Shown here: in pieces, positions 42,685 to 51,012 of the stretch
Layout of the letters: each line of letters begins with the position of its first letter
Numbering within the stretch: position 1 is the stretch's first letter
NCBI GenBank assembly: GCA_965198025.1
Contig: OZ240237.1
Span: 1,612,001 to 1,676,000, forward strand
Source of the DNA: CAYWWM01 sp965198025
GTDB taxonomy: Bacteria > Acidobacteriota > Terriglobia > 2-12-FULL-54-10
Reading direction: 5' to 3'
DNA: 64,000 bases
The notes under the pieces: model-generated
What the model saw: only the letters and a program-made list of their open reading frames with translations
Told to the model about the DNA's origin: nothing
Databases searched by the model: none
Translations under genes and position numbers: made by a program

Positions 42685-44073
42685 GTGAACACGATTCGGA
42701 ACATTTGGAGCATCCCGGACCTGCGGAAACGGATTCTGTTTACGCTCGGCTGCCTCGCGGTCTACCGGCTCGGGAGCCACGTTCCCACCCCGGGCATTAA
42801 TTCCGAGTTGCTGCAGCAGTTTTTCGAAGATTACCAGGGCACGATGCTCGGATTCATGGATATCTTCTCCGGGGGCAATTTCCGCCAGATGACAATTTTT
42901 GCGCTGGGGATCATGCCCTACATCACGGCTTCGATCATCCTGCAATTGCTGACCCCGGTCTGGCCGTACCTCGACCGCCTGCGCAAGGAAGGCGAAATGG
43001 GTCGGCAGAAAATCACAATCTATACGCGCTACCTGACGGTGGTTCTGAGCGCGGTCCAGGGATTCGGGATCGCGTTGACGCTGCAGCAGCAGTCGTTCCA
43101 GGGTACGAGCTTCGTTTTGAATCCGGGGCCACTGTTCGTCTTCACGACGGTCGTGACGCTGACAACGGGTTCGGTGTTCATCATGTGGCTGGGCGAGCAG
43201 GTCACGCAGCGCGGCATCGGAGAGGGAATGTCGCTGATGATTTTCGCGGGCATCGTGGTGGGGTTGCCGTCGGCGATTTCGGAACTCTACGAGCGGGTGT
43301 TCGTGACGGGCCAGTGGAACTTCGCGCAGCTTCTGATGCTGCTGATCCTGATGGTCGGGGCGGTGGCCTTCATTGTGCTCGTCGAACGGGGCGAGCGGCG
43401 CGTGAACGTGCAATACGCATCTCGCATGATGGGCCGGCGTACGGTCGGAGGGCAGTCAACGCATATGCCAATCCGCGTCAACGCGGGCGGCGTGATGCCG
43501 GTAATCTTCGCCTCGTCCATCCTGACGTTTCCGCAAACGATGGCGCTGATGGGCAGCCAGCAGTCCCCCACCTTTCAGGGACTGTTCCAGGCACTGAGTT
43601 GGGGCGAGCCGCTGTATACGCTGCTTTACGTCAGTGCAATCATCTTCTTCGCGTACTTCTACGTCTCGATTATCTTCAATCCGAACGACATCGCCGACAA
43701 CATCCGCAAGCACGGCGGGTTCATCCCGGGTATCCGGCCGGGCAAAAACACAGCCGAGTACCTGAACGACATCCTGACGCGGTTGACGCTTGTGGGGGGC
43801 AGCTATCTGGCCCTCGTCTCGCTGGTTCCGGAATGGATGATCTCGGGCATCCACCTGCAGAATCTGCCTTTTGTCGGTGGCTGGTTTGACACCAATTTCC
43901 CGCGGGCCGTGCTGGACGGGCTCGGCGTGAATTTCTACTTCGGCGGCACGTCACTGCTGATCGTGGTCGGGGTTGCAATGGACACCGTCAGCAAAGTTGA
44001 AGCGCAGCTCCTGATGCGGCACTACGAAGGCTTTGCGCCGGGCGTCGGACGATTGCGCGGGCGCAGAGGCTAG
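42685..44073 (+). CDS. secY: Protein translocase subunit SecY
   Basis: 462 aa channel of the Sec translocon with ten hydrophobic segments. It shows RNIWSIPDLRKRILFTLGCLAVYRLGSHVPTPGI, FMDIFSGGNFRQMTIFALGIMPYITASIILQLL, VNVQYASRMMGRRTVGGQSTHMPIRVNAGGVMPVIFASS and the C-terminal LLMRHYEGFAPG. It starts at GTG 42685 with GGAGGAG five bases upstream. Unusually it is not in a ribosomal protein operon and has its own promoter. Confidence 0.95.
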   Translation: MNTIRNIWSIPDLRKRILFTLGCLAVYRLGSHVPTPGINSELLQQFFEDYQGTMLGFMDIFSGGNFRQMTIFALGIMPYITASIILQLLTPVWPYLDRLRKEGEMGRQKITIYTRYLTVVLSAVQGFGIALTLQQQSFQGTSFVLNPGPLFVFTTVVTLTTGSVFIMWLGEQVTQRGIGEGMSLMIFAGIVVGLPSAISELYERVFVTGQWNFAQLLMLLILMVGAVAFIVLVERGERRVNVQYASRMMGRRTVGGQSTHMPIRVNAGGVMPVIFASSILTFPQTMALMGSQQSPTFQGLFQALSWGEPLYTLLYVSAIIFFAYFYVSIIFNPNDIADNIRKHGGFIPGIRPGKNTAEYLNDILTRLTLVGGSYLALVSLVPEWMISGIHLQNLPFVGGWFDTNFPRAVLDGLGVNFYFGGTSLLIVVGVAMDTVSKVEAQLLMRHYEGFAPGVGRLRGRRG

Positions 44074-44152
44074 TACGCGCCCCTACTCTTCTCCTCACCC
44101 TTCCTAAGCTTGCATGTTACCGCTGAGGACGAGTTCAGGATCCCGCACGTCT

Positions 44153-44719
44153 CTATCGCCGAATGAGGGTCTTGTTTCCCTCGTAGTCAATGTCGTACTG
44201 GACTCTGGTTCCGCTTTCATCAACAAAATAAATGGATTGCTGGAAATCGGCCGGTGGGGGATACCCCGCGGGCACGGTGGCCTCGGCGATGAACAAGCGC
44301 TTGGAGCCGAGGTGAATTGCGACGTAAGTCAGAGCGCCGTCCGGGTTGGTGATCTGCATCAGGTGGCCTTCAAAGCCGTCGGACTGAGTGAAGGAATCAT
44401 ACGTAACCTCGCCTCCGCGCTTGCGGAAGTTCCAGGCTGCCCAGGCAATTGAGCCCCGCACCTGCGTTACGCTCTCGACCGTATGGTAATCGACGACGGT
44501 GACGGAGTATCGGGCCGGACCCTCCAGGGTTGTGTAAACGCGGGCCGGCAGGACTTCTCCACCCTCCGATAAGTAGGTTGTGGTCTGCACCGTCGGTTCC
44601 CCCGGGAAATTGATGCTGAACCCTTCCTCCGAATTCTTGTACTCAATCCATTCCTGTGAAAAGGACGCCTCCGAGAGAAATAGTATGATCGTTAAGGGAA
44701 CGAAGCCAGTCAAGCGCAT
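44153..44719 (-). CDS. Exported hypothetical protein
   Basis: 188 aa with a Sec signal peptide (MRLTGFVPLTIILFLSEASFSQE). The mature part begins WIEYKNSEEGFSINFPGEPTVQ, a pattern of small periplasmic proteins of unknown function in which a lone domain opens with a FSINFPGEP strand. No Cys, no membrane helix. It converges on secY. Confidence 0.7.
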   Translation of the reverse strand: MRLTGFVPLTIILFLSEASFSQEWIEYKNSEEGFSINFPGEPTVQTTTYLSEGGEVLPARVYTTLEGPARYSVTVVDYHTVESVTQVRGSIAWAAWNFRKRGGEVTYDSFTQSDGFEGHLMQITNPDGALTYVAIHLGSKRLFIAEATVPAGYPPPADFQQSIYFVDESGTRVQYDIDYEGNKTLIRR

Positions 44720-44976
44720 GGTTCACCTCATCAGCGGATGTTTTCGATACCTTAGCACATCAGAATCTATGCGTTGGCAAGAATTATCTCGGGGCGTCCA
44801 CCAGGCTCTCTCGTGGTTGCTTTTTCCAGAGTCAGTAAGGCCAGGCAGGCTGCCAGGAATGCCAGCGCGCCGACGGAGTGGCAGGTGCTAGTCTAGCGGG
44901 ACTTCATTACCCTCGGGCGTCGCCAGCGATTTCGTACGCCGGAGCCGTGGCAGGCGCAACGGGAACTTGCGACACC

Positions 44977-45020
44977 CGTTTTCGGTTCCTTCGGTTCTTT
45001 CGGTTCTTTCGGAACTCTCG
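44977..45020. repeat. TTCGGTTCT tandem repeat
   Basis: Successive CGGTTCCTT/CGGTTCTTT units of nine bases. A similar, less regular block lies in inverted orientation at 33693-33750. Confidence 0.6.
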
Positions 45021-45068
45021 ACAGAGCATTTCCGTACAGTTTTATGGGGTATATGGATAGATTCGACC

Positions 45069-45218
45069 CTTTTCCGGGTGGGTGCAGCGCAGCCGCCAAA
45101 GTAGGGACAGGCCTCCAGGCATTTCCTCTTCAGGGCAGGCAGGCCTGTCCCGAGCGAAGTCGAGGGGAATGCCTGCCCTAGCTGCGGGCTATACAGCAAC
45201 GCTGAAAACGGTCCAGTG
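45069..45218. repeat. Composite palindromic repeat, complete copy
   Basis: Left end TTTTCCGGGTGGGTGCAGCG, right end with GGGCTATACAGCAACGCTGA (from 45186). Inside is a perfect 10 bp inverted repeat GGGACAGGCC (45104-45113) / GGCCTGTCCC (45142-45151) and a GGAATGCCTGCCC arm. The left and right ends recur, separated by other repeats, at 49515 and 49893. Confidence 0.7.
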
Positions 45219-45418
45219 CAATTGTGGAAACGAATCACAGGAGTAGCCGCCGAAGAACAAGCCGACTTCCGCGCCGACACGGTCACGCTCGCCAGCACCA
45301 TTCCGGCCTCTCAGCGGTCCGGAAACCGGCCGACGAGCGATCCTGACCGCTCCGTAGAGAAAGAGCGGGAGAGTCGCCACGAGGGAAAGAAAGCATCCGG
45401 GCCTCTTCGCCATCGAGG

Positions 45419-46216
45419 TTAGGCAATCATCTCCGGCGGTTTGACTTGGTCGGTCAGGCCGAGTTCCCGTGCCAGTGTATAGAACAACATCAATCCTGCG
45501 AGATTCCGGTCCCCCAGAGTGAAATCAATATTTTGCGTGAGGTAGCTTCGGACCAGCCATTCCGGCAGCCTGGTGCGCGCAGTTTCGGCGCGCACGATCT
45601 CATCGAGATGAGCCATCGAGAAGGCGGCGGCCTCCTGAAACGGCTGGATCCAGTCGGACGTCGCGGCTTCGGTCCGAACGGCCCAAAACGCAAAGACAAA
45701 CGGCAAGCCCGTCATGGCGCGCCATTCGTCAGCCAGATCGTAGAGTTGCAAGCCGGGGAAATCCGCCCCGAGGGCCGGATCACCAATGATCAAAGCAGCG
45801 TCGCACTTCTGAAGCATTGCCTGCAAGTCTGGGGCGTGGGGAGTGAAGCTGGGGGTAATCCGGTAGTGCCGGCGGAGCAGAATCTGCACCAGGCAGACCG
45901 AAGTCCTCGAAGAGGTATCGAGGGCTACGCTGCGGACTTCCTCAACGGGAACGCGGCAGATCAGCAGGACGCTGCGCACGGGGCCGGAGGAGGAAACGGA
46001 AAGATTGGGAACGATTTTGAGATCTGGAATCCGCTGATACTCAATCGAAGGGATGATTCCGGCATCAGCCTTTCCGTCACGCAAGGCATCCGCACATTCC
46101 GAGGGCAAGGTGAACTCCACTTGGAACAAATGCCGGTGCGGCCCGTGAACCAGCCCCCAGACCAGCGGCACGGAATTGAGATAGGAAACGGCGGCAACGC
46201 GGAGCGGAGAGCTCAT
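45419..46216 (-). CDS. mqnA: Chorismate dehydratase MqnA (futalosine pathway)
   Basis: 265 aa enzyme of the periplasmic-binding-protein type II fold that dehydrates chorismate to 3-enolpyruvylbenzoate, the first step of futalosine-route menaquinone synthesis. Family text: LRVAAVSYLNSVPLVWGL at the N-terminus, GKADAGIIPSIEYQRI, SVALDTSSRTSVCLVQILL and ADEWRAMTGLPFVFAFWAV. Its ATG overlaps the end of the upstream radical SAM gene by four bases, so the two are likely translated together. No other mqn gene is in the window. Confidence 0.9.
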   Translation of the reverse strand: MSSPLRVAAVSYLNSVPLVWGLVHGPHRHLFQVEFTLPSECADALRDGKADAGIIPSIEYQRIPDLKIVPNLSVSSSGPVRSVLLICRVPVEEVRSVALDTSSRTSVCLVQILLRRHYRITPSFTPHAPDLQAMLQKCDAALIIGDPALGADFPGLQLYDLADEWRAMTGLPFVFAFWAVRTEAATSDWIQPFQEAAAFSMAHLDEIVRAETARTRLPEWLVRSYLTQNIDFTLGDRNLAGLMLFYTLARELGLTDQVKPPEMIA

Positions 46217-47520
46217 GGCAGCGGCGCAGGGACTTCAGGAGCGGGCGCGAGGACATCCATGAAAGAAGAGACTGAGAAGACCGCCTGCCCCGCTCCGGGA
46301 GGACCGTAGCCCGGCGGCGGAGCGAGACGATGCTTGGCCAGGGTGTCTCGGTAAACCTGTAGCAAGCGCAAGTGGTATTCGAGCGGGGCTGGTTCCTGCG
46401 ATCCCAGGTTGCTGAGCGGTTCCGGGCACCAGGTGGTGAAGCGCGGCGTCACGCCCTGCGACATGAAAAAGTCCAGCCCTTCGGCGGTCGAGCGAATGGC
46501 CTCGTCGACCGTGGCGAAGCCATAGGGTTTCGCCATCTCAATTCCAGCGACAAAATTGGGAATCACGCAAGACGAACCGAATACATCGCGTGCGTCCAGG
46601 ATGCGGCTGATCCAGGTATCCCGGCCGATATACTGCTGCTTGCCCGGGCAAAGCAGCGCAAACAGCCGATTGTCCCAGATTTCGTAATTCGGGTGATAGA
46701 TGCGGACGCCGGCGGCACGGAATTTCCGCAGCTCCTGCTTCGGAAGAGCCTGAACGACGGCCTTGGCGATCCAGCGGCCGGGGAAGCGCCGTTCGATGGC
46801 CCTGGCGTAGCTCACGTAGAAATCCGCTTCAGACTTACCCCGCAACGTTGCTGTGACACTGCCTCCGGTGAGGGTATACGCGCGGCTGCGCGTATCGGCC
46901 TCAGCAATGATATCCAGCGCTTCAAGAATCTCTTCCTCGGACTTGACGGTCGTATAGGGAAGCGCGGCGGCGCGCTGTTGGTCAAAGTTCGCGTTGATGT
47001 CGCAAAAACGGCATTCCTGATCAGACCCTATGTACTGGCAGCGGCGAAATACGGTGAGATAGATCAAGTAACCCCACTCAATCGTAGGCGCGATCTCCGA
47101 GACGGATTTGCCGCTGTGCAGCGTACGACGGTAGTAGGGAGGTTCCGGGGGGAACCAAACCCGGCAGATGGTTTCATCTTCCAGACGTAGCACGGCGTGA
47201 CCGTCAGCGGCAGCGAGCGTGTAGGGTGAAGAGGGATTCAGGCGCACGGAGACAATGGTCCGGCGCAGGCCGTAGGGGCCGCCGTGGAGGGCAATTTCTT
47301 CTGGAGCGCGGCGGTTCTCCTGCTGCTCCATCCGGCCGATAGGAGTGCGATCAAAGGAAAAAATGAAGTACGACTTCTTCTGATAGGACCCATCGGGCGC
47401 GGCGAGCGAGCCGAGCGAGAGACCGTGGCGCAGCAATTCCTCCTTAAAAAACACCTCCGGCGGCAGGTCGGCGAACCGCCGCATGTGGTCTTCGAGCATT
47501 GTTAATCGATCCGATGACAT
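46213..47520 (-). CDS. Radical SAM protein with CX8CX2C motif
   Basis: 435 aa. The cluster motif is C161-QYIGSDQE-C170-RF-C173, a CX8CX2C spacing in place of the common CX3CX2C. After it come a GGS-type strand (YTLTGGSVTATLRG, likely SAM contact), YHPNYEIWDNRLFALLCPGKQQYIGRD, and FVAGIEMAKPYGF. About 150 residues precede the motif and form an extra N-terminal domain rich in beta text (YTLAAADGHAVLRLEDETICRVWFPP). It is neither MqnC nor MqnE by motif, yet it overlaps mqnA by four bases. Function unknown; assignment to the radical SAM superfamily is fairly sure. Confidence 0.8.
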   Translation of the reverse strand: MSSDRLTMLEDHMRRFADLPPEVFFKEELLRHGLSLGSLAAPDGSYQKKSYFIFSFDRTPIGRMEQQENRRAPEEIALHGGPYGLRRTIVSVRLNPSSPYTLAAADGHAVLRLEDETICRVWFPPEPPYYRRTLHSGKSVSEIAPTIEWGYLIYLTVFRRCQYIGSDQECRFCDINANFDQQRAAALPYTTVKSEEEILEALDIIAEADTRSRAYTLTGGSVTATLRGKSEADFYVSYARAIERRFPGRWIAKAVVQALPKQELRKFRAAGVRIYHPNYEIWDNRLFALLCPGKQQYIGRDTWISRILDARDVFGSSCVIPNFVAGIEMAKPYGFATVDEAIRSTAEGLDFFMSQGVTPRFTTWCPEPLSNLGSQEPAPLEYHLRLLQVYRDTLAKHRLAPPPGYGPPGAGQAVFSVSSFMDVLAPAPEVPAPLP

Positions 47521-47576
47521 CGCAAGGCCCTACACCACCTATTTTGCCCCAACTACATCCCTTCGGAAAGTTCCGG

Positions 47577-48539
47577 TCAGAGAGCATTAGCAGAGAGCGG
47601 GAGATACGCGGCGCCGAAAAGACCGGCATCACCCAGCAGAAAGGCTTTCTCGACACGAGTGGAGCCTTCGCAGAAGACGTAGGAGCGTTGGCGCAACTCG
47701 TCGAACATTGTCGGCGAGAACAGATCCCAGGCGGCCGCCACGCCGCCGCCAATGACGTACAAAGGCAAATTCAACGTGTTCACCAATCCCGCCAGAGCGA
47801 TGCCGAGATAGCGGCCTGCGGATTCCAGAATCGCCCGGCAGCCGGGGTCTCCAGCTTGCGCGGCTTCATAAACCACCTCGGAGGTCAGTTCCCTTCCCTC
47901 GCGCTCGGCTCGCCGAAGTAGAAGACTACGACCCTTCGCCAGGGTCTCGCCAGCCTTGCGAACGACGGCGCTCGCTGAGATCTCGGTTTCCAGGCACCCT
48001 TGGCCGCCGCAGGCGCATCGGGAGCCGCTTTCGGCAACGACGACATGGCCGAGCTCACCCGCCATGCCGAGAAAACCGTGCCAGACCTTACCATCAAGGA
48101 TTAGACCTCCACCGACGCCCGTACCAAGAGTCACCATGCAAAGGCTGCGGCTCCCTTTTCCTGCCCCGAGCCAGAACTCGCCGAGCGCGGCGACGTTGGC
48201 GTCGTTGTCGAGCCAGACGGGCGTGCCAAGCAAGGACTCGATTTCCCTGCGGACAGGGAAGTCCTCCCAGCCCGGAAGATTGGGTGACTTCCGAAGGTTT
48301 CCTGTGTCCATGTAGATGATTCCGGGAACACCGACGCCGACTCCTGTCAACTGTCCCGCTTCGGCCAGTCTCGCGCGAAAGGCTTGGATCACCTGGCACA
48401 TCTCGCGGATGACGTCCTCGCGGGGCTGCCCAGAGCGCGTGGCGAGCGAAACCTTTTCGAGCAGCACTCCTGTATCGTCGACGGCAGCGACGCGGAGATT
48501 GGTTCCCCCCAAGTCGACTCCTATCGCAAATCGTCTCAC
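47577..48539 (-). CDS. ROK-family glucokinase-like kinase
   Basis: 320 aa sugar kinase. FAIGVDLGGTNLRVAAVD is the phosphate-1 motif, WLDNDANVAALGEFWLGAGKG carries the catalytic Asp, and CACGGQGCLETEIS the ROK zinc motif (with a His upstream in GELGHVVV). Glucose is a likely substrate but N-acetyl sugars are possible. The GTG at 48539 overlaps the mutM stop by four bases and gives the usual N-terminus; upstream in-frame codons lie in mutM. Confidence 0.88.
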   Translation of the reverse strand: MRRFAIGVDLGGTNLRVAAVDDTGVLLEKVSLATRSGQPREDVIREMCQVIQAFRARLAEAGQLTGVGVGVPGIIYMDTGNLRKSPNLPGWEDFPVRREIESLLGTPVWLDNDANVAALGEFWLGAGKGSRSLCMVTLGTGVGGGLILDGKVWHGFLGMAGELGHVVVAESGSRCACGGQGCLETEISASAVVRKAGETLAKGRSLLLRRAEREGRELTSEVVYEAAQAGDPGCRAILESAGRYLGIALAGLVNTLNLPLYVIGGGVAAAWDLFSPTMFDELRQRSYVFCEGSTRVEKAFLLGDAGLFGAAYLPLSANAL

Positions 48540-49453
48540 GGGATGCCTCGCTTGGAAGGCTTGGGGTGACGGGTCCAGCGGCCAGGACGCTGGCAGCGAG
48601 GGCAAAAATGTGTGCTGCGGCCGGCGATTACGATCTTGCGAATCCGTGACCCACAACGAAAGCAGGGCTTGCCGGTCCGGCGGTAAACCTGGTGCTCATG
48701 CTGAAAATATCCGCTGTTCCCCAGCCCATTCACGTAATTTGCGAAGGAGGAGCCGCCGGCCGCGATAGCCTGCTGAAGCGTCACGCGGATCGCGTCATGG
48801 AGCCGGCGTGCCTGAGACCGGTTGAGGCGGGCTGCCAAAGCGGCCGGATACAGCCGCGCGGCGAACAGGCTCTCATCTGCGTATATGTTCCCGAGTCCAC
48901 GCAAGAATCGTTGATCGAGCAAGAGGCTCTTGAGCATGCAACGGCGGCACCGAAGAAGACGAAGGAATTCCGAGAAGTTGATGTCAAGGGGATCGGGGCC
49001 AAGCGAGCGGAGAATCTCCTCGGGACGGTCGAGCAACTGCCAGCGGCCGAACCGGCGGATGTCGGTGTAGTGAAGCCAATGCCCCGGCTGATCGAGGCTA
49101 AGAATGAGGTGTGTATGCGAACTGAGGGCTTCGGGCGTTGCTTCGCAGGTCAACTGCCCTGTCATTCCGAGATGGATCAGCAATGCGCGGGTGGCACCCT
49201 CCCCATTCGGAGTGAGGAGATCCAAAACAAGGTGTTTCCCATGGCGGCGAACGGCAATAATCGAGGCGCCGCGAATCGCCTTCACAAAGTCGTTTGGGCT
49301 TCTCCATTCCGGGTCCCGAAGGATTCGGCGCAAGACAGACGGGCCCGAGCCAGCTACGTGCCACGAGGGCAACTCCGCGTCGAGTATCCGCCTGCCGGCA
49401 ACCAGGGGCCGGAGGCCGCGAACTATCGTCTCCACTTCGGGAAGCTCAGGCAA
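48536..49453 (-). CDS. mutM: Formamidopyrimidine-DNA glycosylase
   Basis: 305 aa base-excision repair enzyme for 8-oxoguanine and FaPy. N-terminal MPELPEVETIVRGL supplies the catalytic Pro2 and Glu3; RRHGKHLVLDL holds the conserved Lys; the C-terminal zinc finger has CFRCGSRIRKIVIAGRSTHFCPRC. The tail after the finger is basic. It heads the mutM-ROK pair. Confidence 0.95.
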   Translation of the reverse strand: MPELPEVETIVRGLRPLVAGRRILDAELPSWHVAGSGPSVLRRILRDPEWRSPNDFVKAIRGASIIAVRRHGKHLVLDLLTPNGEGATRALLIHLGMTGQLTCEATPEALSSHTHLILSLDQPGHWLHYTDIRRFGRWQLLDRPEEILRSLGPDPLDINFSEFLRLLRCRRCMLKSLLLDQRFLRGLGNIYADESLFAARLYPAALAARLNRSQARRLHDAIRVTLQQAIAAGGSSFANYVNGLGNSGYFQHEHQVYRRTGKPCFRCGSRIRKIVIAGRSTHFCPRCQRPGRWTRHPKPSKRGIP

Positions 49454-49514
49454 GTTAATGAAACCCCCAATTGCCGCATGAAGCGGTGATCCATAAGCCT
49501 AATCAGGCTACACC

Positions 49515-49600
49515 ATTTTCCGGGTTGGTGTAGCGCAGCCACAAAGTAGGGACGGGCCTGTGTTCTATGGGGGCAGGCAGGAATGCCTGCCCTACCTTGT
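49515..49600. repeat. Composite palindromic repeat, left part
   Basis: Begins TTTTCCGGGTTGGTGTAGCG as in the copy at 45069 and contains GGGCAGGCA/TGCCTGCCC, a perfect 9 bp stem around GGAA (49571-49592). Confidence 0.65.
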
Positions 49601-49664
49601 CGCTGCGCCGAGGCTCCGCGACAGCCTTCGGCAGAGCGGAAGAGGATTCTTACAACCGCGTTTT

Positions 49665-49687
49665 GGCACGGTTGAAACCGTGCCCTT
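49665..49687. repeat. Short palindromic repeat, copy 2
   Basis: Stem GGCACGGT/ACCGTGCC with loop TGAA; 23 bases identical to 3635-3657. Confidence 0.7.
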
Positions 49688-49864
49688 CCGCACGACAGAA
49701 CAGCCCACGGCAGAAAAAAACGGGTAGTGGTTACTCGCTCAAACCCACCGCTCCCTTGCGGTCGCGGCTCGGATTCAGGCGAAGAGCAGATCCCTCGCTC
49801 CCCTCGACTGCGCTCGGGACAAGCCGCTCGGGATGACACAGTCTTGAGGGGTGGCTTGCACTAT

Positions 49865-49927
49865 TGGGGGCAGGCAAGAATGCCTGCCCTACCTGCGGGC
49901 TATACAGCAACGCTGAAAATGGTCCAG
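49865..49927. repeat. Composite palindromic repeat, right part
   Basis: GGGCAGGCA/TGCCTGCCC stem followed by GGGCTATACAGCAACGCTGA and GGTCCAG, the same end as at 45186-45217. Confidence 0.65.
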
Positions 49928-50030
49928 CATACCGCTTCCGGCCCTAAGCGGGCAAAGCACCGGGGGACACTCGGCAGGATCGCAGTTTCGGTCTATACCT
50001 AGGAGAAGACGGAATAATTCTGGCAGCAAG

Positions 50031-50336
50031 CTAGACTGCCACAAGGACATTCGAACCTTCCACTCTTACTTTGTAGGTGGCAACCTTGGCAGTGGGGTTC
50101 ATAGTGACGGCGCCGGTCTTCACATCGTAGGCCCAGGCATGCCAGGGGCATTCAAGGTTGCTTCCCGCGATATATCCCTCCGAGAGCGGCCCGCCGCGGT
50201 GCACGCACTCGTCGTCGAGCGCGTAGAACGTACCTTCCACGTTACAAAGCGCGATCGTCTTTCCGTTGACTTTGACCGGCTTGACGTTGCCCGGAGCAAC
50301 GTCTCCTAACTCGGCAACCTTAACAAAAGTCGGCAC
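50031..50336 (-). CDS. Rieske-type [2Fe-2S] ferredoxin
   Basis: 101 aa soluble Rieske ferredoxin. Cluster ligands C44, H46 (CVHRGGPLSEG) and C63, H66 (CPWHAWAYDVKTG). No signal or anchor, so it is cytoplasmic and of the dioxygenase-ferredoxin or NirD-like type. It starts 18 bases after nuoB on the same strand, an unusual partner. Confidence 0.9.
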   Translation of the reverse strand: MPTFVKVAELGDVAPGNVKPVKVNGKTIALCNVEGTFYALDDECVHRGGPLSEGYIAGSNLECPWHAWAYDVKTGAVTMNPTAKVATYKVRVEGSNVLVAV

Positions 50337-50354
50337 TCTCGACTCCTAGTGGAA

Positions 50355-50918
50355 CTAGCGTGGCTGGGGCGTTTGGGCGATCATAATCTGCTTGCGGAAA
50401 TTCTCGACCATCGTCTCGTCGAGGCGGACCTCGGTGGGACGCTTTGCCAATATCGGCATCTGGTCAATTTTGTCCTGCAACTTGAGGAGAGCATAGAAGA
50501 GGTTTTCCGGCCGCGGCGGGCAGCCGATCACGTAGACGTCCGTGGGAACGATGCGGTCCACCCCTTGGAGCACGGCATAGGTGTTGAACGGGCCGCCGAC
50601 GCTCGAACAGGCGCCCATCGAGATCACCCATTTGGGATCGGGCATCTGATCGTAGACGCGCTTCAGGACCGGGGCCATCTTGAGCGTGACCGTCCCGGCA
50701 ACGATCATCAGGTCGGACTGGCGGGGGCTAGGGCGGAAGACTTCCGCGCCGAAGCGCGCAATATCAAAGCGCGACGTCGTGCTGGCGATCATCTCGATGG
50801 CGCAGCAGGCCAGGCCGAACGTCATGGGCCAGATGGCGGACTTGCGCGCCCAGTTAAAAACGTAGTCCACTGTTGTCACGATGAAGTTCTTCTCGAATTT
50901 GTTCTGCAGGAAGGACAT
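50355..50918 (-). CDS. nuoB: NADH-quinone oxidoreductase subunit B (NuoB)
   Basis: 187 aa subunit that carries terminal cluster N2 of complex I and forms the quinone site with NuoD. The four ligands are all present: C38 and C39 (FGLACCAIEM), C104 (SMGACSSVGG) and C133 (VIGCPPRPE). It lies some 35 kb from the rest of the nuo operon and on the other strand, with a Rieske ferredoxin behind it. No second nuoB is seen between nuoA and nuoC, so this is probably the working copy. Confidence 0.95.
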   Translation of the reverse strand: MSFLQNKFEKNFIVTTVDYVFNWARKSAIWPMTFGLACCAIEMIASTTSRFDIARFGAEVFRPSPRQSDLMIVAGTVTLKMAPVLKRVYDQMPDPKWVISMGACSSVGGPFNTYAVLQGVDRIVPTDVYVIGCPPRPENLFYALLKLQDKIDQMPILAKRPTEVRLDETMVENFRKQIMIAQTPQPR

Positions 50919-51012
50919 CTACTCTCTCCGCCCTATCTCTTATTGGTCAACATGTGGAATCCCTCACCGTAGCGAATTGAATTCCGAAAGTCAAGAAAAG
51001 GACCACCCAAAC

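Larger units (their letters stand above)
44720..45418. other. Intergenic region with repeats, no supported gene
   Basis: About 700 bases between two minus-strand genes. It contains the TTCGGTTCT repeat block (44977-45020) and a palindromic composite repeat (45069-45218). Short open frames on the minus strand run through the repeats and are not supported. Confidence 0.5.
49454..50030. other. Intergenic region made largely of repeats
   Basis: 577 bases without a supported gene. In order it holds a left piece of the composite repeat (49515-49600), the GGCACGGT hairpin (49665-49687), the CTCGGGATGACA-type repeat (49798-49839) and the right piece of the composite repeat (49865-49927). Confidence 0.6.

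Noticed and set aside
42472..43413. Very long minus-strand open frame that extends gltX upstream through secY
   Set aside because: The extra 314 residues are antisense to secY, which is strongly conserved on the plus strand; the His/Arg/Gln-rich composition is typical of a shadow frame in GC-rich DNA, and gltX has its own start signal at 42471.
45189..45413. 74-codon minus-strand frame with a hydrophobic start next to mqnA
   Set aside because: Half of it is coded by the composite repeat; no family text and no conserved end.
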